34,849 nt of DNA, from NCBI GenBank assembly GCA_019114785.1, contig DXEV01000156.1:1-34849 (forward strand), written 5' to 3'. Origin of the DNA: Candidatus Anaerobiospirillum pullistercoris. GTDB taxonomy: Bacteria; Pseudomonadota; Gammaproteobacteria; Enterobacterales; Succinivibrionaceae. The position numbers and the translations under genes are program-made. Under the pieces are notes generated by a model, which saw only the letters and a list, made by a program, of their open reading frames with translations, did not search any database and was not told where the DNA came from. Positions 17,773 to 26,373 of this stretch are shown here, piece by piece. Within the stretch, counting starts at the first letter, position 1; every line of letters starts with the position of its first letter.

Positions 17773-18036
17773 CTAGTGCTCTTCTGGCTCAAAACCAAGG
17801 TCAAGTTCGCTAGTAGCGTCACTACTAGAGCGTTGCTGGTTTTGGGCGCGAGAGCTTTGCTTTTGCGAGCGCTCTTGCTCTTGGCTTTGCGCATAGAGCT
17901 GATCGCGCAAGATCGTGAGCTCGCTTGGAGCTTCGATGCCTAGACGCACCTTATTGGCCTTGATGTCGACTACAGTTACAGTAATATCCCTTCCGATATG
18001 TAGTTTTTCACCTTTCTTCTGGGATATTACTAGCAT
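17773..18036 (-). CDS. csrA: CsrA-family translational regulator with extended tail
   Basis: CsrA dimers bind GGA motifs in mRNA leaders and control carbon storage, motility and biofilm genes. The first 50 residues fit the family (MLVISQKKGEKLHIG, then KVRLGIEAP, then ILRDQLY with the key Arg44). Two usually basic N-terminal positions read Gln6 and Lys7 instead of the Arg6-Arg7 of E. coli CsrA. The protein is 87 residues rather than about 61; the extra tail is Gln/Ser/Glu-rich and probably disordered. The ATG directly abuts the alaS stop (TAA-ATG, zero gap), and AGGAG inside the alaS end serves as its ribosome binding site, so the two are probably translationally coupled. The alaS-csrA order is conserved in gammaproteobacteria. 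Confidence 0.9.
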   Translation of the reverse strand: MLVISQKKGEKLHIGRDITVTVVDIKANKVRLGIEAPSELTILRDQLYAQSQEQERSQKQSSRAQNQQRSSSDATSELDLGFEPEEH

Positions 18037-20661
18037 TTATAAATGCTCCTGCAGATATGGCACAACCGAGGCAATGGCGTCATCTAAGCCTGCCTTCTTG
18101 GTGCCACCGGCTTGGGCCATGTCTGGACGACCGCCACCCTTACCATCGACATAAGCAGCAACAGCGTTGACTAAATCGCCAGCCTTCAGCTTGCTGGTTA
18201 AGTCCTTGCTCACAGCTGCAATTAAGTTGACCTTATCGCTGTGCTCATCAGCAGAGCCTAAGACCACAATGCAGGTCTTTAAGCTGTTCTTGAGCTCATC
18301 AACGGCCAGACGTAACTCACGCATTGAGTAGCCATCGGTCTTAGCAGCCACCACCTTGATGCCCTTAACCTCTTGAGCGTTATGGGCTAAGTTGATGCTG
18401 TCTAAGTGTACCAGCTTCTCCTTTAAGAGCATGTTCTCATGCTCAATGGAGTTGGTGTGCTCGATCATGTACTTCATGCGCTCAACAATGCTGAAGTTAT
18501 CAGTCTTCAGAATGTTGCAGGCCTGAGAGATCACACGACCAATGGTTTGCTGATACTCAATAGCGCTAGGGCCAGTCATAGCTTCGATACGGCGGATGCC
18601 GGAAGCGATGGACTCATCAGAGGCAATGAGGAAGTAGCCTAAGTCACCGGTACGGGTGGCATGGGTACCGCCGCATAATTCCTTGGAGAATGGAGCCATC
18701 GACACCACGCGCACTTGACCATCGTACTTCTCATCAAAGAGAGCCATAGCACCAGTTTGCTTAGCGGCATCTAAGTCCATGACATCGGTGGTAATAGGCA
18801 CATTCTCACAGATGTACTCATTGACTAAAGCCACAACCTGCTGGCGTTCTTGGGTCGAAAGTGGGTGTGGATGCGAGAAGTCAAAGCGCAGACGATCTGG
18901 GCCAACAGAAGAACCCTTCTGTACCACGTGATCACCTAAGACGGCACGTAAGGCAGCGTGCAGTAAGTGGGTAGCTGAGTGGTTAGCAGCAATGCGCTTA
19001 CGGCGCTTGGCATCCACAATGGCTTCGCACTCATCGCCCATCTGGAACTCACCTAACTCTACACGGCCCATGTGAATGATGGCCTTGCCGACGTATTTGG
19101 TGTTTTCCACGATGAAGAGGTTATGACCGCAACGGATCTCACCAGTATCACCGATCTGACCGCCCTTTTCGCCATAGAAAGGAGTCTTTTCTAAGACGAT
19201 CACAGCTTGCTCATCAGTCAGGATCTCATTGCATGGCTCAATGCCCTTGAACATAGCAATGATCTTGGCGTGATCTTGAGTCTTGTCGTAACCAGTGAAC
19301 TCAGTCTCAGCGTTGAGCTTGAGTTCCTTGTTGTAGTCGATACCGAAAGTCGAAGATGCCTTAGCACGCTCACGCTGCTTTTGCATCTCGCTCTCAAAGC
19401 CGTCCATATCCACGATATAGCCGCGATCACGCACTACGTCTTGGGTTAAGTCGGCTGGGAAGCCATAGGTGTCATAGAGCTTGAAGACCACCTCACCAGG
19501 GATGGTACGCTCTGCACCTAATTTCTCCAGTTCGCTATCGAGCAGGGATAAGCCACGATCTAAGGTGTTTAAGAACTGCTCTTCTTCCTTCTTTAAGGTG
19601 CGCTCAATTAAGGCTTGTTGCTCAACCAGCTCTGGATAAGCATGGCCCATGAGCTCGACTAACTTAGCCACAACCTTGTAGAAGAATACTTCCTTGGCTC
19701 CTAACAGACGGCCATGACGCACAGCGCGGCGAATAATGCGGCGCAGCACATAACCACGGCCCTCATTGGATGGCAGCACACCATCAGCAATCAGGAACGA
19801 GCAGGAACGAATGTGATCGGAGATCACGCGCAGCGACTTGGAGGACTTGTCGGTAACGTGCAGGATCTCAGCGACGTTATCAATCAGCGAACGGAAGAGA
19901 TCGATATCGTAGTTCGAGTGCACACCTTGGAGCACAGCAGCAATACGCTCAAGGCCTAAGCCATTGTCGATCATTGGCTTGCCTAAAGGCTCAAAGGTAC
20001 CGTCAGCTTGACGGTTGTACTGCATGAACACGATGTTCCAGATCTCGATGAAGCGATCGCCGTCCTCATCAGGTGATCCTGGAGGGCCGCCCCAGATATC
20101 TGGGCCGTGATCGTAGAAGATCTCCGAGCAAGGGCCGCATGGGCCGGTATCGCCCATTTGCCAGAAGTTGTCGGAGTTGTAACGACCACCCTTGTTATCA
20201 CCGATGCGCACAATCTTTTCAGCTGGCAGACCGACGATGTTATGCCAAATGTCATAAGCCTCATCGTCTTCAGCGTAGACGGTGACCATCAAGGACTCTT
20301 TAGGTAACTTGAAGCCTTCGGTCAGTAAAGTCCAAGCGTAGGTGATTGCCTCTTTTTTGAAATAGCCACCAAAGCTGAAGTTACCCAGCATTTCAAAGAA
20401 GGTATGGTGGCGGGCGGTGTAACCCACATTGTCGAGATCGTTTTGCTTACCACCAGCGCGTACACACTTTTGAGCAGTAGTAGCGTTGATGTAAGGTCTT
20501 CTATCTTTACCGAGGTAGACATCCTTAAACTGGTTCATACCAGCGTTGGTAAAGAGAAGAGTAGGATCGTTGTATGGCACCAGCGAACTCGAGCGCACGA
20601 TCTCGTGGCCGTGATCCTTAAAGAAATTGAGATACGTGGAACGTATCTCATCTGTTGTCAT
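18037..20661 (-). CDS. alaS: Alanyl-tRNA synthetase
   Basis: AlaS charges tRNA-Ala and clears mis-acylated Ser and Gly. The 874-residue protein has the class II catalytic domain (SSSLVPYNDPTLLFTNAGMNQFKD near residue 25; GDTGPCGPCSEIFYDHG near 160), the editing domain with zinc-ligand motifs HSATHLLHAAL and CGGTHATRTGDLG, and a C-terminal DHHA1 region ending KGGGRPDMAQAGG. The frame is open to 20739; I chose ATG 20661 (MTTDEIRSTYLNFF), with ATG 20667 as an alternative. Neither has a strong ribosome binding site. The length is normal. It is followed without a gap by csrA. Confidence 0.96.
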   Translation of the reverse strand: MTTDEIRSTYLNFFKDHGHEIVRSSSLVPYNDPTLLFTNAGMNQFKDVYLGKDRRPYINATTAQKCVRAGGKQNDLDNVGYTARHHTFFEMLGNFSFGGYFKKEAITYAWTLLTEGFKLPKESLMVTVYAEDDEAYDIWHNIVGLPAEKIVRIGDNKGGRYNSDNFWQMGDTGPCGPCSEIFYDHGPDIWGGPPGSPDEDGDRFIEIWNIVFMQYNRQADGTFEPLGKPMIDNGLGLERIAAVLQGVHSNYDIDLFRSLIDNVAEILHVTDKSSKSLRVISDHIRSCSFLIADGVLPSNEGRGYVLRRIIRRAVRHGRLLGAKEVFFYKVVAKLVELMGHAYPELVEQQALIERTLKKEEEQFLNTLDRGLSLLDSELEKLGAERTIPGEVVFKLYDTYGFPADLTQDVVRDRGYIVDMDGFESEMQKQRERAKASSTFGIDYNKELKLNAETEFTGYDKTQDHAKIIAMFKGIEPCNEILTDEQAVIVLEKTPFYGEKGGQIGDTGEIRCGHNLFIVENTKYVGKAIIHMGRVELGEFQMGDECEAIVDAKRRKRIAANHSATHLLHAALRAVLGDHVVQKGSSVGPDRLRFDFSHPHPLSTQERQQVVALVNEYICENVPITTDVMDLDAAKQTGAMALFDEKYDGQVRVVSMAPFSKELCGGTHATRTGDLGYFLIASDESIASGIRRIEAMTGPSAIEYQQTIGRVISQACNILKTDNFSIVERMKYMIEHTNSIEHENMLLKEKLVHLDSINLAHNAQEVKGIKVVAAKTDGYSMRELRLAVDELKNSLKTCIVVLGSADEHSDKVNLIAAVSKDLTSKLKAGDLVNAVAAYVDGKGGGRPDMAQAGGTKKAGLDDAIASVVPYLQEHL

Positions 20662-21346
20662 AAACATCAGGAAAAAACTCTTAAAATGGAGGAAGTCTAA
20701 GGTCACCCAGACGAGGCAACATCCTAGGCTGCCCGCCATTATACTGCAAACTAACGGTAGATATGGGAAAAGCCGTGTCTTATGGCTACAACTCCAACTT
20801 TCTCAGACTGGTAGATCTCCTCAGTACTCTGCAACGTAGTGCACAGAAAGGGCGCAAAACGTTTAGCTTGCACCTTTTCGAGTGAAAACACTATGTTCCC
20901 ACCCTCAATGTCGTGTTCTTTTAGCAGAGGCTTTGGGCCTATATTGCTATCCGTGGTGAGCAAGAAGCCCTTATTTAAGCCTCTGTTAGGTATTATTCCC
21001 AAAAGTTATAGCCGCCCTTGCAAAAGTAATATTGGACTATAGGTGATGGCATTGTTACCTTAGCTTTGCCATCAGTCATGACGATGCAATTTCTCTAATT
21101 TGCTCTGCGTTTTCCTTAGGAAATTCGCGCCCTTGAGCGCCTGTGCTCTATTGGTGTTAAGCTGTTGGGCTGTCCCATTGAAAGGCCTAAAGTAGCCAAA
21201 GCAGCACTTCCAAGGGAACTGTGTACAAGACACAGAGAGCGTTTCAGCTAAACAAGCAATAGCAATGACCACCAAGTCTAGCCACGGTCGATTAAGGCCT
21301 AGCGGTGGTCACAGGTAGCAAGAAACTGCCTTGAGGAGTGTGTGTC
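20662..21346. other. 685-base gap between alaS and the MFS gene
   Basis: I find no gene I can support. A minus-strand frame at 20751-21002 (83 codons, starting MGIIPNRGLNKGFLL) is open, but its product matches nothing I recognise and it lacks a clear ribosome binding site. TGACCACC (21266-21273) and GGTGGTCA (21304-21311) form an 8-bp inverted repeat 35-80 nt upstream of the MFS start, a possible operator or leader hairpin. Confidence 0.4.
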
Positions 21347-22984
21347 GTGGGTATCTTTCGTTCTGCTGCTGATCCTTCCCAGATAGGGGTAGCAGCGTTA
21401 AATGAGGCCTCTGAGCCTACAGCAGTTGTGCCAACATGGTTGGTTGTGGGCTGCGTCAGTCTCTGCCTATTCTTAACGTCTTATGTGGGTAATGCACTGA
21501 CGGTGGCAGTGCCGTACTTTGTAGAGTTATATCACTGCCCACCCCACATCGTGACTTTAGCCACCAGTGCCTATGCTACAGCTTTGGCCTGTGTGCTTTT
21601 GCCAGCTTCAATCTTGGCTCGTCATTTCGGCAATAAGCGGATCTTTGTTTACGGCCTGCTGGGATGCGTGCTGTTTACTGCTTTGATTCCTTTGTCGCCA
21701 ACCGTGTGGTGCCTGTTTTTAGGCCGCTTTTTCCAAGGGGCCAGTGCCGCCTTATGTCTGAGTACTGCCATGGCCATCATTTCTGAGCAAGTACCAAGCA
21801 AACAGCGCTTTGGAGCCATCGGTATTGCCGTATGTCTCACCTACAGTGGAGTGTCCTTATCCCTGAGCTTTTCTGGCGTCATTATCGATAATATTGGATA
21901 TGAGTGGATGTTCTATTGCAGCGCTGTGGCGTTTGCTCTGGTGTTAGCTGTAGCTACAAAATTACCACGCTCGCAGGTGCATGCAGTGCAGACCCGTTTG
22001 CCACTCACCAAAATTGCTTTATTTGCCTTAGCTATTGGCTTATTCCTGTTGTCCTTAACAACTTTAGCTACGCAAGAGCTGGCATCTTATGGCCTTTTGG
22101 TGGCAGTGTTGGTCTTAGCCTTAGTGGCTCACCACGATTATCGCTTAAGCAAGCGTTTTGGCTTGCATCACCATGCAACGGCTCAGCAGGCAACGGCTGC
22201 CAGTGAGTCTAAGCCTGAAGCTCAATCTCAGCGCGAGTCGGCTCCGGTCGAAGTAGTGATCCCTGTGCACTTCCTCACGCATAACCGTGCCTTTTTGGCT
22301 TGTTTCTTGGTGAGTGTGACTGCCTACTTCTCGGTCATGGCTGAGCCTGTGCTTTTAGCCTTGTTCTCGCAGTTCACCTTAGGCTTATCAGCCACTACAG
22401 CAGGCTTCATTATCGTGGTACAGCCTATTACCATTGCCTTAGTGTCGGCCTGTACAGGACGCCTAACCCGCTATTTGAGTGGTAATACGGTGGTGACCTT
22501 AGGTCTTATCATCCAGACTATTGCCTTGGGATCGTTTGTCTTCATTGATGAGACTACAACGCCACTGGATCTAATCATTAGACAGCTGTTCGTGGGCACT
22601 GGTTTTGCGCTGTTCTCCGCACCTAATACCACTTTGCTGACTTTTGCGGTGGGCCGTGCAAACTTTGCTTTGGCCTCCAGTACTCAGCAAGTTGGCAGAT
22701 CTTTAGGTCAGGCTGCCAGCTTAGCCTTAGTTTCGCTGACCATCTCAGCAGTAGTGACAGCGTTGCCTAACACCGAGCTCTATCGCTTACAGTTTGCTGA
22801 CGCTTCGGTGCTGATCTTAGCTATCAGTGCGCTTTCAGGATTGCTGGGAATCGTGTCTTCTGTTTTTGGGTGGTATGTTGCTAAGCACGCTAAGGCTCAG
22901 CAGATATCTCAAAGAGAATCTCAAGACAATGCTGGCGAGCCTATAGAGGCAGAGGCTGCTAAAGCCGCTGTGATCCAAGCCTAA
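21347..22984 (+). CDS. Major facilitator superfamily transporter, DHA2-like drug:proton antiporter family
   Basis: The 545-residue integral membrane protein has about 14 hydrophobic segments. The first is VVGCVSLCLFLTSYVGNALTV (about 33-53) and motif A is seen as ASILARHFGNKRIF. A long hydrophilic Ala/Gln/Glu-rich loop (about 270-300) divides the two halves. The C-terminus is a charged, Ala/Glu-rich cytoplasmic tail. Size and topology fit the 14-helix DHA2 exporters, but the substrate cannot be told. The frame opens at GTG 21338; I chose GTG 21347 because GAGGAG ends 8 nt before it. No regulator or membrane-fusion gene is adjacent, so it is probably a single-component exporter. Confidence 0.8.
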   Translation: MGIFRSAADPSQIGVAALNEASEPTAVVPTWLVVGCVSLCLFLTSYVGNALTVAVPYFVELYHCPPHIVTLATSAYATALACVLLPASILARHFGNKRIFVYGLLGCVLFTALIPLSPTVWCLFLGRFFQGASAALCLSTAMAIISEQVPSKQRFGAIGIAVCLTYSGVSLSLSFSGVIIDNIGYEWMFYCSAVAFALVLAVATKLPRSQVHAVQTRLPLTKIALFALAIGLFLLSLTTLATQELASYGLLVAVLVLALVAHHDYRLSKRFGLHHHATAQQATAASESKPEAQSQRESAPVEVVIPVHFLTHNRAFLACFLVSVTAYFSVMAEPVLLALFSQFTLGLSATTAGFIIVVQPITIALVSACTGRLTRYLSGNTVVTLGLIIQTIALGSFVFIDETTTPLDLIIRQLFVGTGFALFSAPNTTLLTFAVGRANFALASSTQQVGRSLGQAASLALVSLTISAVVTALPNTELYRLQFADASVLILAISALSGLLGIVSSVFGWYVAKHAKAQQISQRESQDNAGEPIEAEAAKAAVIQA

Positions 22985-23138
22985 GATGGACAGAGGTTCG
23001 GAGGGCAAGATCTAATTCAGGTGCATTGGTTGCCATGTTGAGCATGTTAAACTTAGCTTAGGCTTATTGTCGCTTAGGAGAGGTAATAAGCCTTAGGAAC
23101 CAGCTTCTTCGCATAGTTTGGAAAGTGACGGAGTTTGT

Positions 23139-23888
23139 GTGAGCAATATGATCCCTAAGTGCTTTGTAATTAACATGCCAGCATCGCAGCAGCGTCGTGA
23201 AATGATGGAGCCGCAGTTGCAGAAGCTTGGCTTTGATTATGAATTTTTTGCTGCGACTGATGGCCGTCATTTGTCCGAAAAAGAGATGCAAAAATGTCAG
23301 CCTGATGATCGTGTTACCTTGAATTTGAGAGGGGGCTTTAAGGTCTTCCTTGAGGGTAAAGTTACTGCCAAGGAGATTGGTTGTGCTTTATCTCATTTGC
23401 GCTTGTATCAGCATATCGTTGATCTGGGATTAGATCGGGCTCTGGTTTTTGAGGACGACTTGCATATTCACCCTGATATGGTCATGGCTTTGGAGAACTT
23501 GGACTGTATAACTGAGCCATGGGATGTAGTGAACTTCTCTTTCCACATGGGTGTGCATGATTTACCGTGGGCACGCAAGTACTACTTTGGCCCAAGTAAA
23601 GATTACTACTTTAAGCAGATCGGCATGCAAAACGTCTACTTGGATATCTGGCGTAATAGGTGTCGTATGGTGGGCTGTACTGCTATGTATGTGATCACCA
23701 AACACGCTTGTGAGCGTTTGCTGGAGATTGGTTACCCTGTCCGTATGCCATCAGATTATTTGTTGGGTTTGCTGTGCTACAACGAACTGCGTATGTTTCG
23801 CGCCTATCCGATCAAGCATTACACCAGCTTTAGTGCAGCAGAGTCGACAATTGACGATCGCTTAAGCCATAGATTAGTACGTAGATAG
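23139..23888 (+). CDS. Glycosyltransferase family 25 (LPS-type)
   Basis: The 249-residue protein matches family 25 glycosyltransferases, which add sugars such as galactose to lipopolysaccharide or lipooligosaccharide. Seen are the N-terminal CFVINMPASQQRREMM (donor site start), the central GCALSHLRLYQHIV, and the metal/donor motif VFEDDLHIHPD (near residue 108). The most likely start is GTG 23139, with GGAG 5 nt upstream; TTG 23118 and ATG 23148 are alternatives. It ends at a bidirectional terminator shared with plsC. It stands alone, not in an LPS cluster, so acceptor and sugar are unknown. Confidence 0.85.
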   Translation: MSNMIPKCFVINMPASQQRREMMEPQLQKLGFDYEFFAATDGRHLSEKEMQKCQPDDRVTLNLRGGFKVFLEGKVTAKEIGCALSHLRLYQHIVDLGLDRALVFEDDLHIHPDMVMALENLDCITEPWDVVNFSFHMGVHDLPWARKYYFGPSKDYYFKQIGMQNVYLDIWRNRCRMVGCTAMYVITKHACERLLEIGYPVRMPSDYLLGLLCYNELRMFRAYPIKHYTSFSAAESTIDDRLSHRLVRR

Positions 23889-23922
23889 CAGCAAGAGCGA
23901 TCTGAGGACGCTGGCTGCATGC

Positions 23923-23949
23923 AAAAAGTCCCGCATCAGCGGGACTTTG
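23923..23949. terminator. Bidirectional terminator between the GT25 gene and plsC
   Basis: AAAGTCCCGC, loop ATCA, GCGGGACTTT: a perfect 10-bp stem with A- and T-runs on opposite sides, placed between two convergent genes. Confidence 0.9.
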
Positions 23950-23977
23950 GGTGAAAACTTGCTTTTAGCAGCGTAGC

Positions 23978-24736
23978 TTAGCGCTCAGGAGGTAGCTGGT
24001 AGCCAGCTGGACGCTTCACTTCTTTATCGAGCTCGTGCATGGCTGCAATCATGCGCTCACGCAGCTCTTGATTGGCCTTATTGATTTGTGAGCGCTCTAA
24101 GGTGGCTCCTTCTACTGGCTCTAAGAGCTTAATGTGCACTTCACCATTGTCGAGACGGCCTAAGTCAATCTGTCCAGCGTAGGTAGAAGTGACAAAAGGG
24201 ATCACCTTAACTTTAGCTAACATGGCGGTGTGTAGGGCTCCACTCTTAAAAGAGCCTACAGGGCCATAACCAGAGCGAGTGCCTTCAGGGAACATCCAGA
24301 TAGAGAGCTGCTTGGTCTTGATCTTGTCTACGATCTTTAAGAAGGTGTCGCCTGCCTTGGAGCGCTTTTCACGATTGAGCAGGATATTACCCGAGAGGAA
24401 GAAGAGAATGCCAAAGATCGGGGTGTAGAGCAGGCTCTTTTTACCGACACACACTAAGCCAGGTTGTGGCAGATGGGCCATGGTCACAATGTCCCAATTG
24501 CTCTGGTGTAAGCCCACAAAGATGGCAGGCATGTCCTTACGTACTGACTTAGGATCAAAGTGCAGTACCACTTTAACGCCAATGACCCTTTGCGCGAGGC
24601 ACAGCATTTGGGTGAGAGCGTACACATTGCCCTTGTGCATAGGACGGCACAAGCACACGATCAGACCAAAGATCAGCCAGAGTAAGGCCATGATCAGCAG
24701 GATCAAGACTCGTATTGGATAGATAATGAAGCGCAT
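23978..24736 (-). CDS. plsC: 1-acyl-sn-glycerol-3-phosphate acyltransferase
   Basis: PlsC acylates lysophosphatidate to phosphatidate in the inner membrane. The 252-residue protein starts with a hydrophobic segment (about 5-30) and has the acyltransferase motifs HQSNWD (HX4D, about residue 77), an LLNRE block, MFPEGTRSGYG (about 149) and VIPFVTSTYAG (about 177). ATG 24736 has an AGGGTG ribosome binding site. In E. coli plsC is next to parC; here about 1.6 kb of antitoxin genes and a parC fragment lies between them, suggesting insertion into an ancestral pair. Confidence 0.93.
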   Translation of the reverse strand: MRFIIYPIRVLILLIMALLWLIFGLIVCLCRPMHKGNVYALTQMLCLAQRVIGVKVVLHFDPKSVRKDMPAIFVGLHQSNWDIVTMAHLPQPGLVCVGKKSLLYTPIFGILFFLSGNILLNREKRSKAGDTFLKIVDKIKTKQLSIWMFPEGTRSGYGPVGSFKSGALHTAMLAKVKVIPFVTSTYAGQIDLGRLDNGEVHIKLLEPVEGATLERSQINKANQELRERMIAAMHELDKEVKRPAGYQLPPER

Positions 24737-25113
24737 AGGGCACCCTGATTGGCAGATTGGTTTGGCAGGTTAGCCAAGATGGCTAGAGAGCCAAGACAAA
24801 AACAGCCTTGCTGATGGTTTTGTGAGAGGCTGTGGCCGTAATAAGTGGTTAGCTTCGCTTGGTGGTTGGGGCTTGCTAATGCGCAAACAGTGCTGCATAG
24901 CAGCCAGTGCTCAACTCCCAGCCTGTAGGCTAACAACAAAGCCATATTTTACGCCGCTTGCGCTGGTTTACATACAAGATTTGGTTTTTTGTCATTACTG
25001 AATTTGCTGGGTAGGGGTGATGTTGCAAACCAAACTTTGTTATTCTGTCATCATAGTAATAGCAAGCCTACAAAATAGCGGTTTGAGACTGCATCAGAAA
25101 GGAGTGTTTGCTC
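24737..25113. other. Gap between plsC and the first higA-like gene
   Basis: No gene is found, and in particular no HigB-like toxin frame upstream of the antitoxin gene. A/T-rich bases 24970-25075 probably hold the higA promoter and operator. GGAG at 25101-25104 serves the ATG at 25114. Confidence 0.45.
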
Positions 25114-25464
25114 ATGGGAATGTATAACCCGCCACACCCAGGCGAAATGCTAAAAGAGTTTATGAGTGACAGCATCACAGTTACGCAATTAGCTGCCGAC
25201 CTATGCATTACTCGCACAGCCCTGTCCAAGATCGTGAACTGCAAAGCTTCTATCAGTCCTGTTATGGCTGAAAAACTAGCTATAGCTTTTCCGTTTACGA
25301 CGCCAAAGATGTGGCTTATTTGGCAAAATGACTATGATCTGTGGCAGATAGAACACGACCCGAAAAAGTTTGCTGCAATTACCAAAAACGTCACACCCGA
25401 TGTACTCAACAGAGCTAAGCCTGACGACAAGCCCACTGACGATGATCTAGACGACTACATTTAG
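25114..25464 (+). CDS. HigA/VapI-type XRE-family antitoxin-like protein (copy 1)
   Basis: The 116-residue DNA-binding protein opens MYNPPHPGEMLKEF, the HigA signature. A helix-turn-helix follows at about residues 24-50 (TVTQLAADLCITRTALSKIV), then SPVMAEKLAIAF and WLIWQNDYDLW. Its C-terminus has an acidic tail (DDKPTDDDLDDYI) absent from copy 2. HigA normally binds the HigB mRNA-interferase toxin and represses the operon. No toxin gene flanks it, so it is an orphan regulator or a remnant. ATG 25114 is chosen for its 9-nt spacing from GGAG. It lies on the strand opposite to plsC and parC. Confidence 0.85.
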   Translation: MGMYNPPHPGEMLKEFMSDSITVTQLAADLCITRTALSKIVNCKASISPVMAEKLAIAFPFTTPKMWLIWQNDYDLWQIEHDPKKFAAITKNVTPDVLNRAKPDDKPTDDDLDDYI

Positions 25465-25466
25465 AA

Positions 25467-25487
25467 AGCCCCTGTGCTAAAGGGGCT
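25467..25487 (+). terminator. Hairpin after higA copy 1
   Basis: AGCCCCT / AGGGGCT, 7-bp stem with a 7-nt loop directly after the stop; the same hairpin follows copy 2 at 26233-26253. It has no T-run. Confidence 0.5.
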
Positions 25488-25566
25488 ATTACTAGCAGTG
25501 GCTTAATAGCCACCTTGGAGATAGGCCTTTGCCTCTGGGCCTCTATCCAAAAAGGCAGAGGTCTGG

Positions 25567-25785
25567 TTAAGAGTTTGGCGTCAGCAGCGGCAGGTCGATG
25601 TCTATAGGCGTTAAGTCCTTTTCATCAGCACTGATATTCAGCGGTGGCGTGTCCTGAGCTGGATCAGTGCTTTCAGGGGCGGGCGCTGCCACTGGTGCAG
25701 GGATCACTTCAATGAAGTTAACCCTTTGTACCACTGTAGGTAAGGTTTCGTCTATGCGCTAACGGCTGCTGATTCGCTCGATAAT
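25567..25785 (-). pseudogene. parC 3'-end fragment (tandem duplicate)
   Basis: This piece repeats the last roughly 70 codons of the intact parC at 26374. Bases 25628-25742 are identical to 26435-26549 over 115 nt, and the stop codon is kept. In the parC frame there is an in-frame TAG where parC reads SSRERI (here SSR-stop-RI). Beyond about 25785 similarity fades, leaving no start or catalytic region. It cannot make topoisomerase IV. It lies between the two higA copies and marks one border of a duplicated higA-parC-tail unit. Confidence 0.92.
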
Positions 25786-25852
25786 GAGAAATGAGAGCAA
25801 GAGGCGGCGCTTCTTTCTCCTGAGTTGCCTCGGGGATCCGCGCCGATTTTAT

Positions 25853-26170
25853 ATGAAGAAAATGTACAATCCACCCCATCCAGGCGAAATGTTAACCGAG
25901 TTTATGGGTGATATGACGGTTACACAATTAGCTGCCGACTTAAATGTTACCCGTCCAGCCCTGTCCAAGATCGTGAACTGCAAAGCTTCTATCAGTCCTG
26001 TTATGGCTGAAAAGCTAGCAGTAGCTTTTCCTTGCACAACACCAGATACGTGGCTTATCTGGCAAAACAGATATGATCTGTGGCAATTAGAGCATGACAA
26101 GAAAAAGCTTGCTGGAATTATTAGAAACGTCACACCAGATGTGCTCAAGAGAGTTAAGTCTGGCGAATAG
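25853..26170 (+). CDS. HigA/VapI-type XRE-family antitoxin-like protein (copy 2)
   Basis: The 105-residue protein is closely similar to copy 1 through the helix-turn-helix and the WLIWQN-YDLW block, and its DNA is identical to copy 1 over more than 50 nt in the helix-turn-helix region (from 25958 onward). It lacks the acidic C-terminal tail. ATG 25853 matches the family start, but nothing resembling a ribosome binding site precedes it. The upstream DNA is the degraded parC fragment instead of the leader of copy 1, so expression may be poor or altered. The frame extends to 25784 with unrelated sequence that I do not count. No toxin gene is adjacent. Confidence 0.8.
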   Translation: MKKMYNPPHPGEMLTEFMGDMTVTQLAADLNVTRPALSKIVNCKASISPVMAEKLAVAFPCTTPDTWLIWQNRYDLWQLEHDKKKLAGIIRNVTPDVLKRVKSGE

Positions 26171-26232
26171 CCGCTGCGACATATTACTGAGCATGTTAGA
26201 GGCTGCTCTCTGAGAGGATGCAGCCTTTAGAA

Positions 26233-26253
26233 AGCCCCTGTGCTTAAGGGGCT
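26233..26253 (+). terminator. Hairpin after higA copy 2
   Basis: Same AGCCCCT / AGGGGCT stem as after copy 1, here 62 nt past the stop because copy 2 has extra sequence between gene and hairpin. Confidence 0.5.
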
Positions 26254-26373
26254 ATGACTTGCAATGTACAGCTGGAGCGGGATAGCCCCAGCCCTATCGA
26301 AGATAGGCATGAGCGCAGATAGACTGCCTTACCTCTGAGCCTCTCCAAAAAGACGGCAGTATGGCCCAAGCGG

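Noticed and set aside
18439..20522. Several plus- and minus-strand frames inside alaS
   Set aside because: They lie within a complete, conserved alaS and show no family features; they are shadows of its codons.
25784..25852. N-terminal extension of the second higA-like protein (23 extra residues)
   Set aside because: It overlaps the border of degraded parC DNA, differs from copy 1 and the family, and has no start signal; ATG 25853 is preferred.
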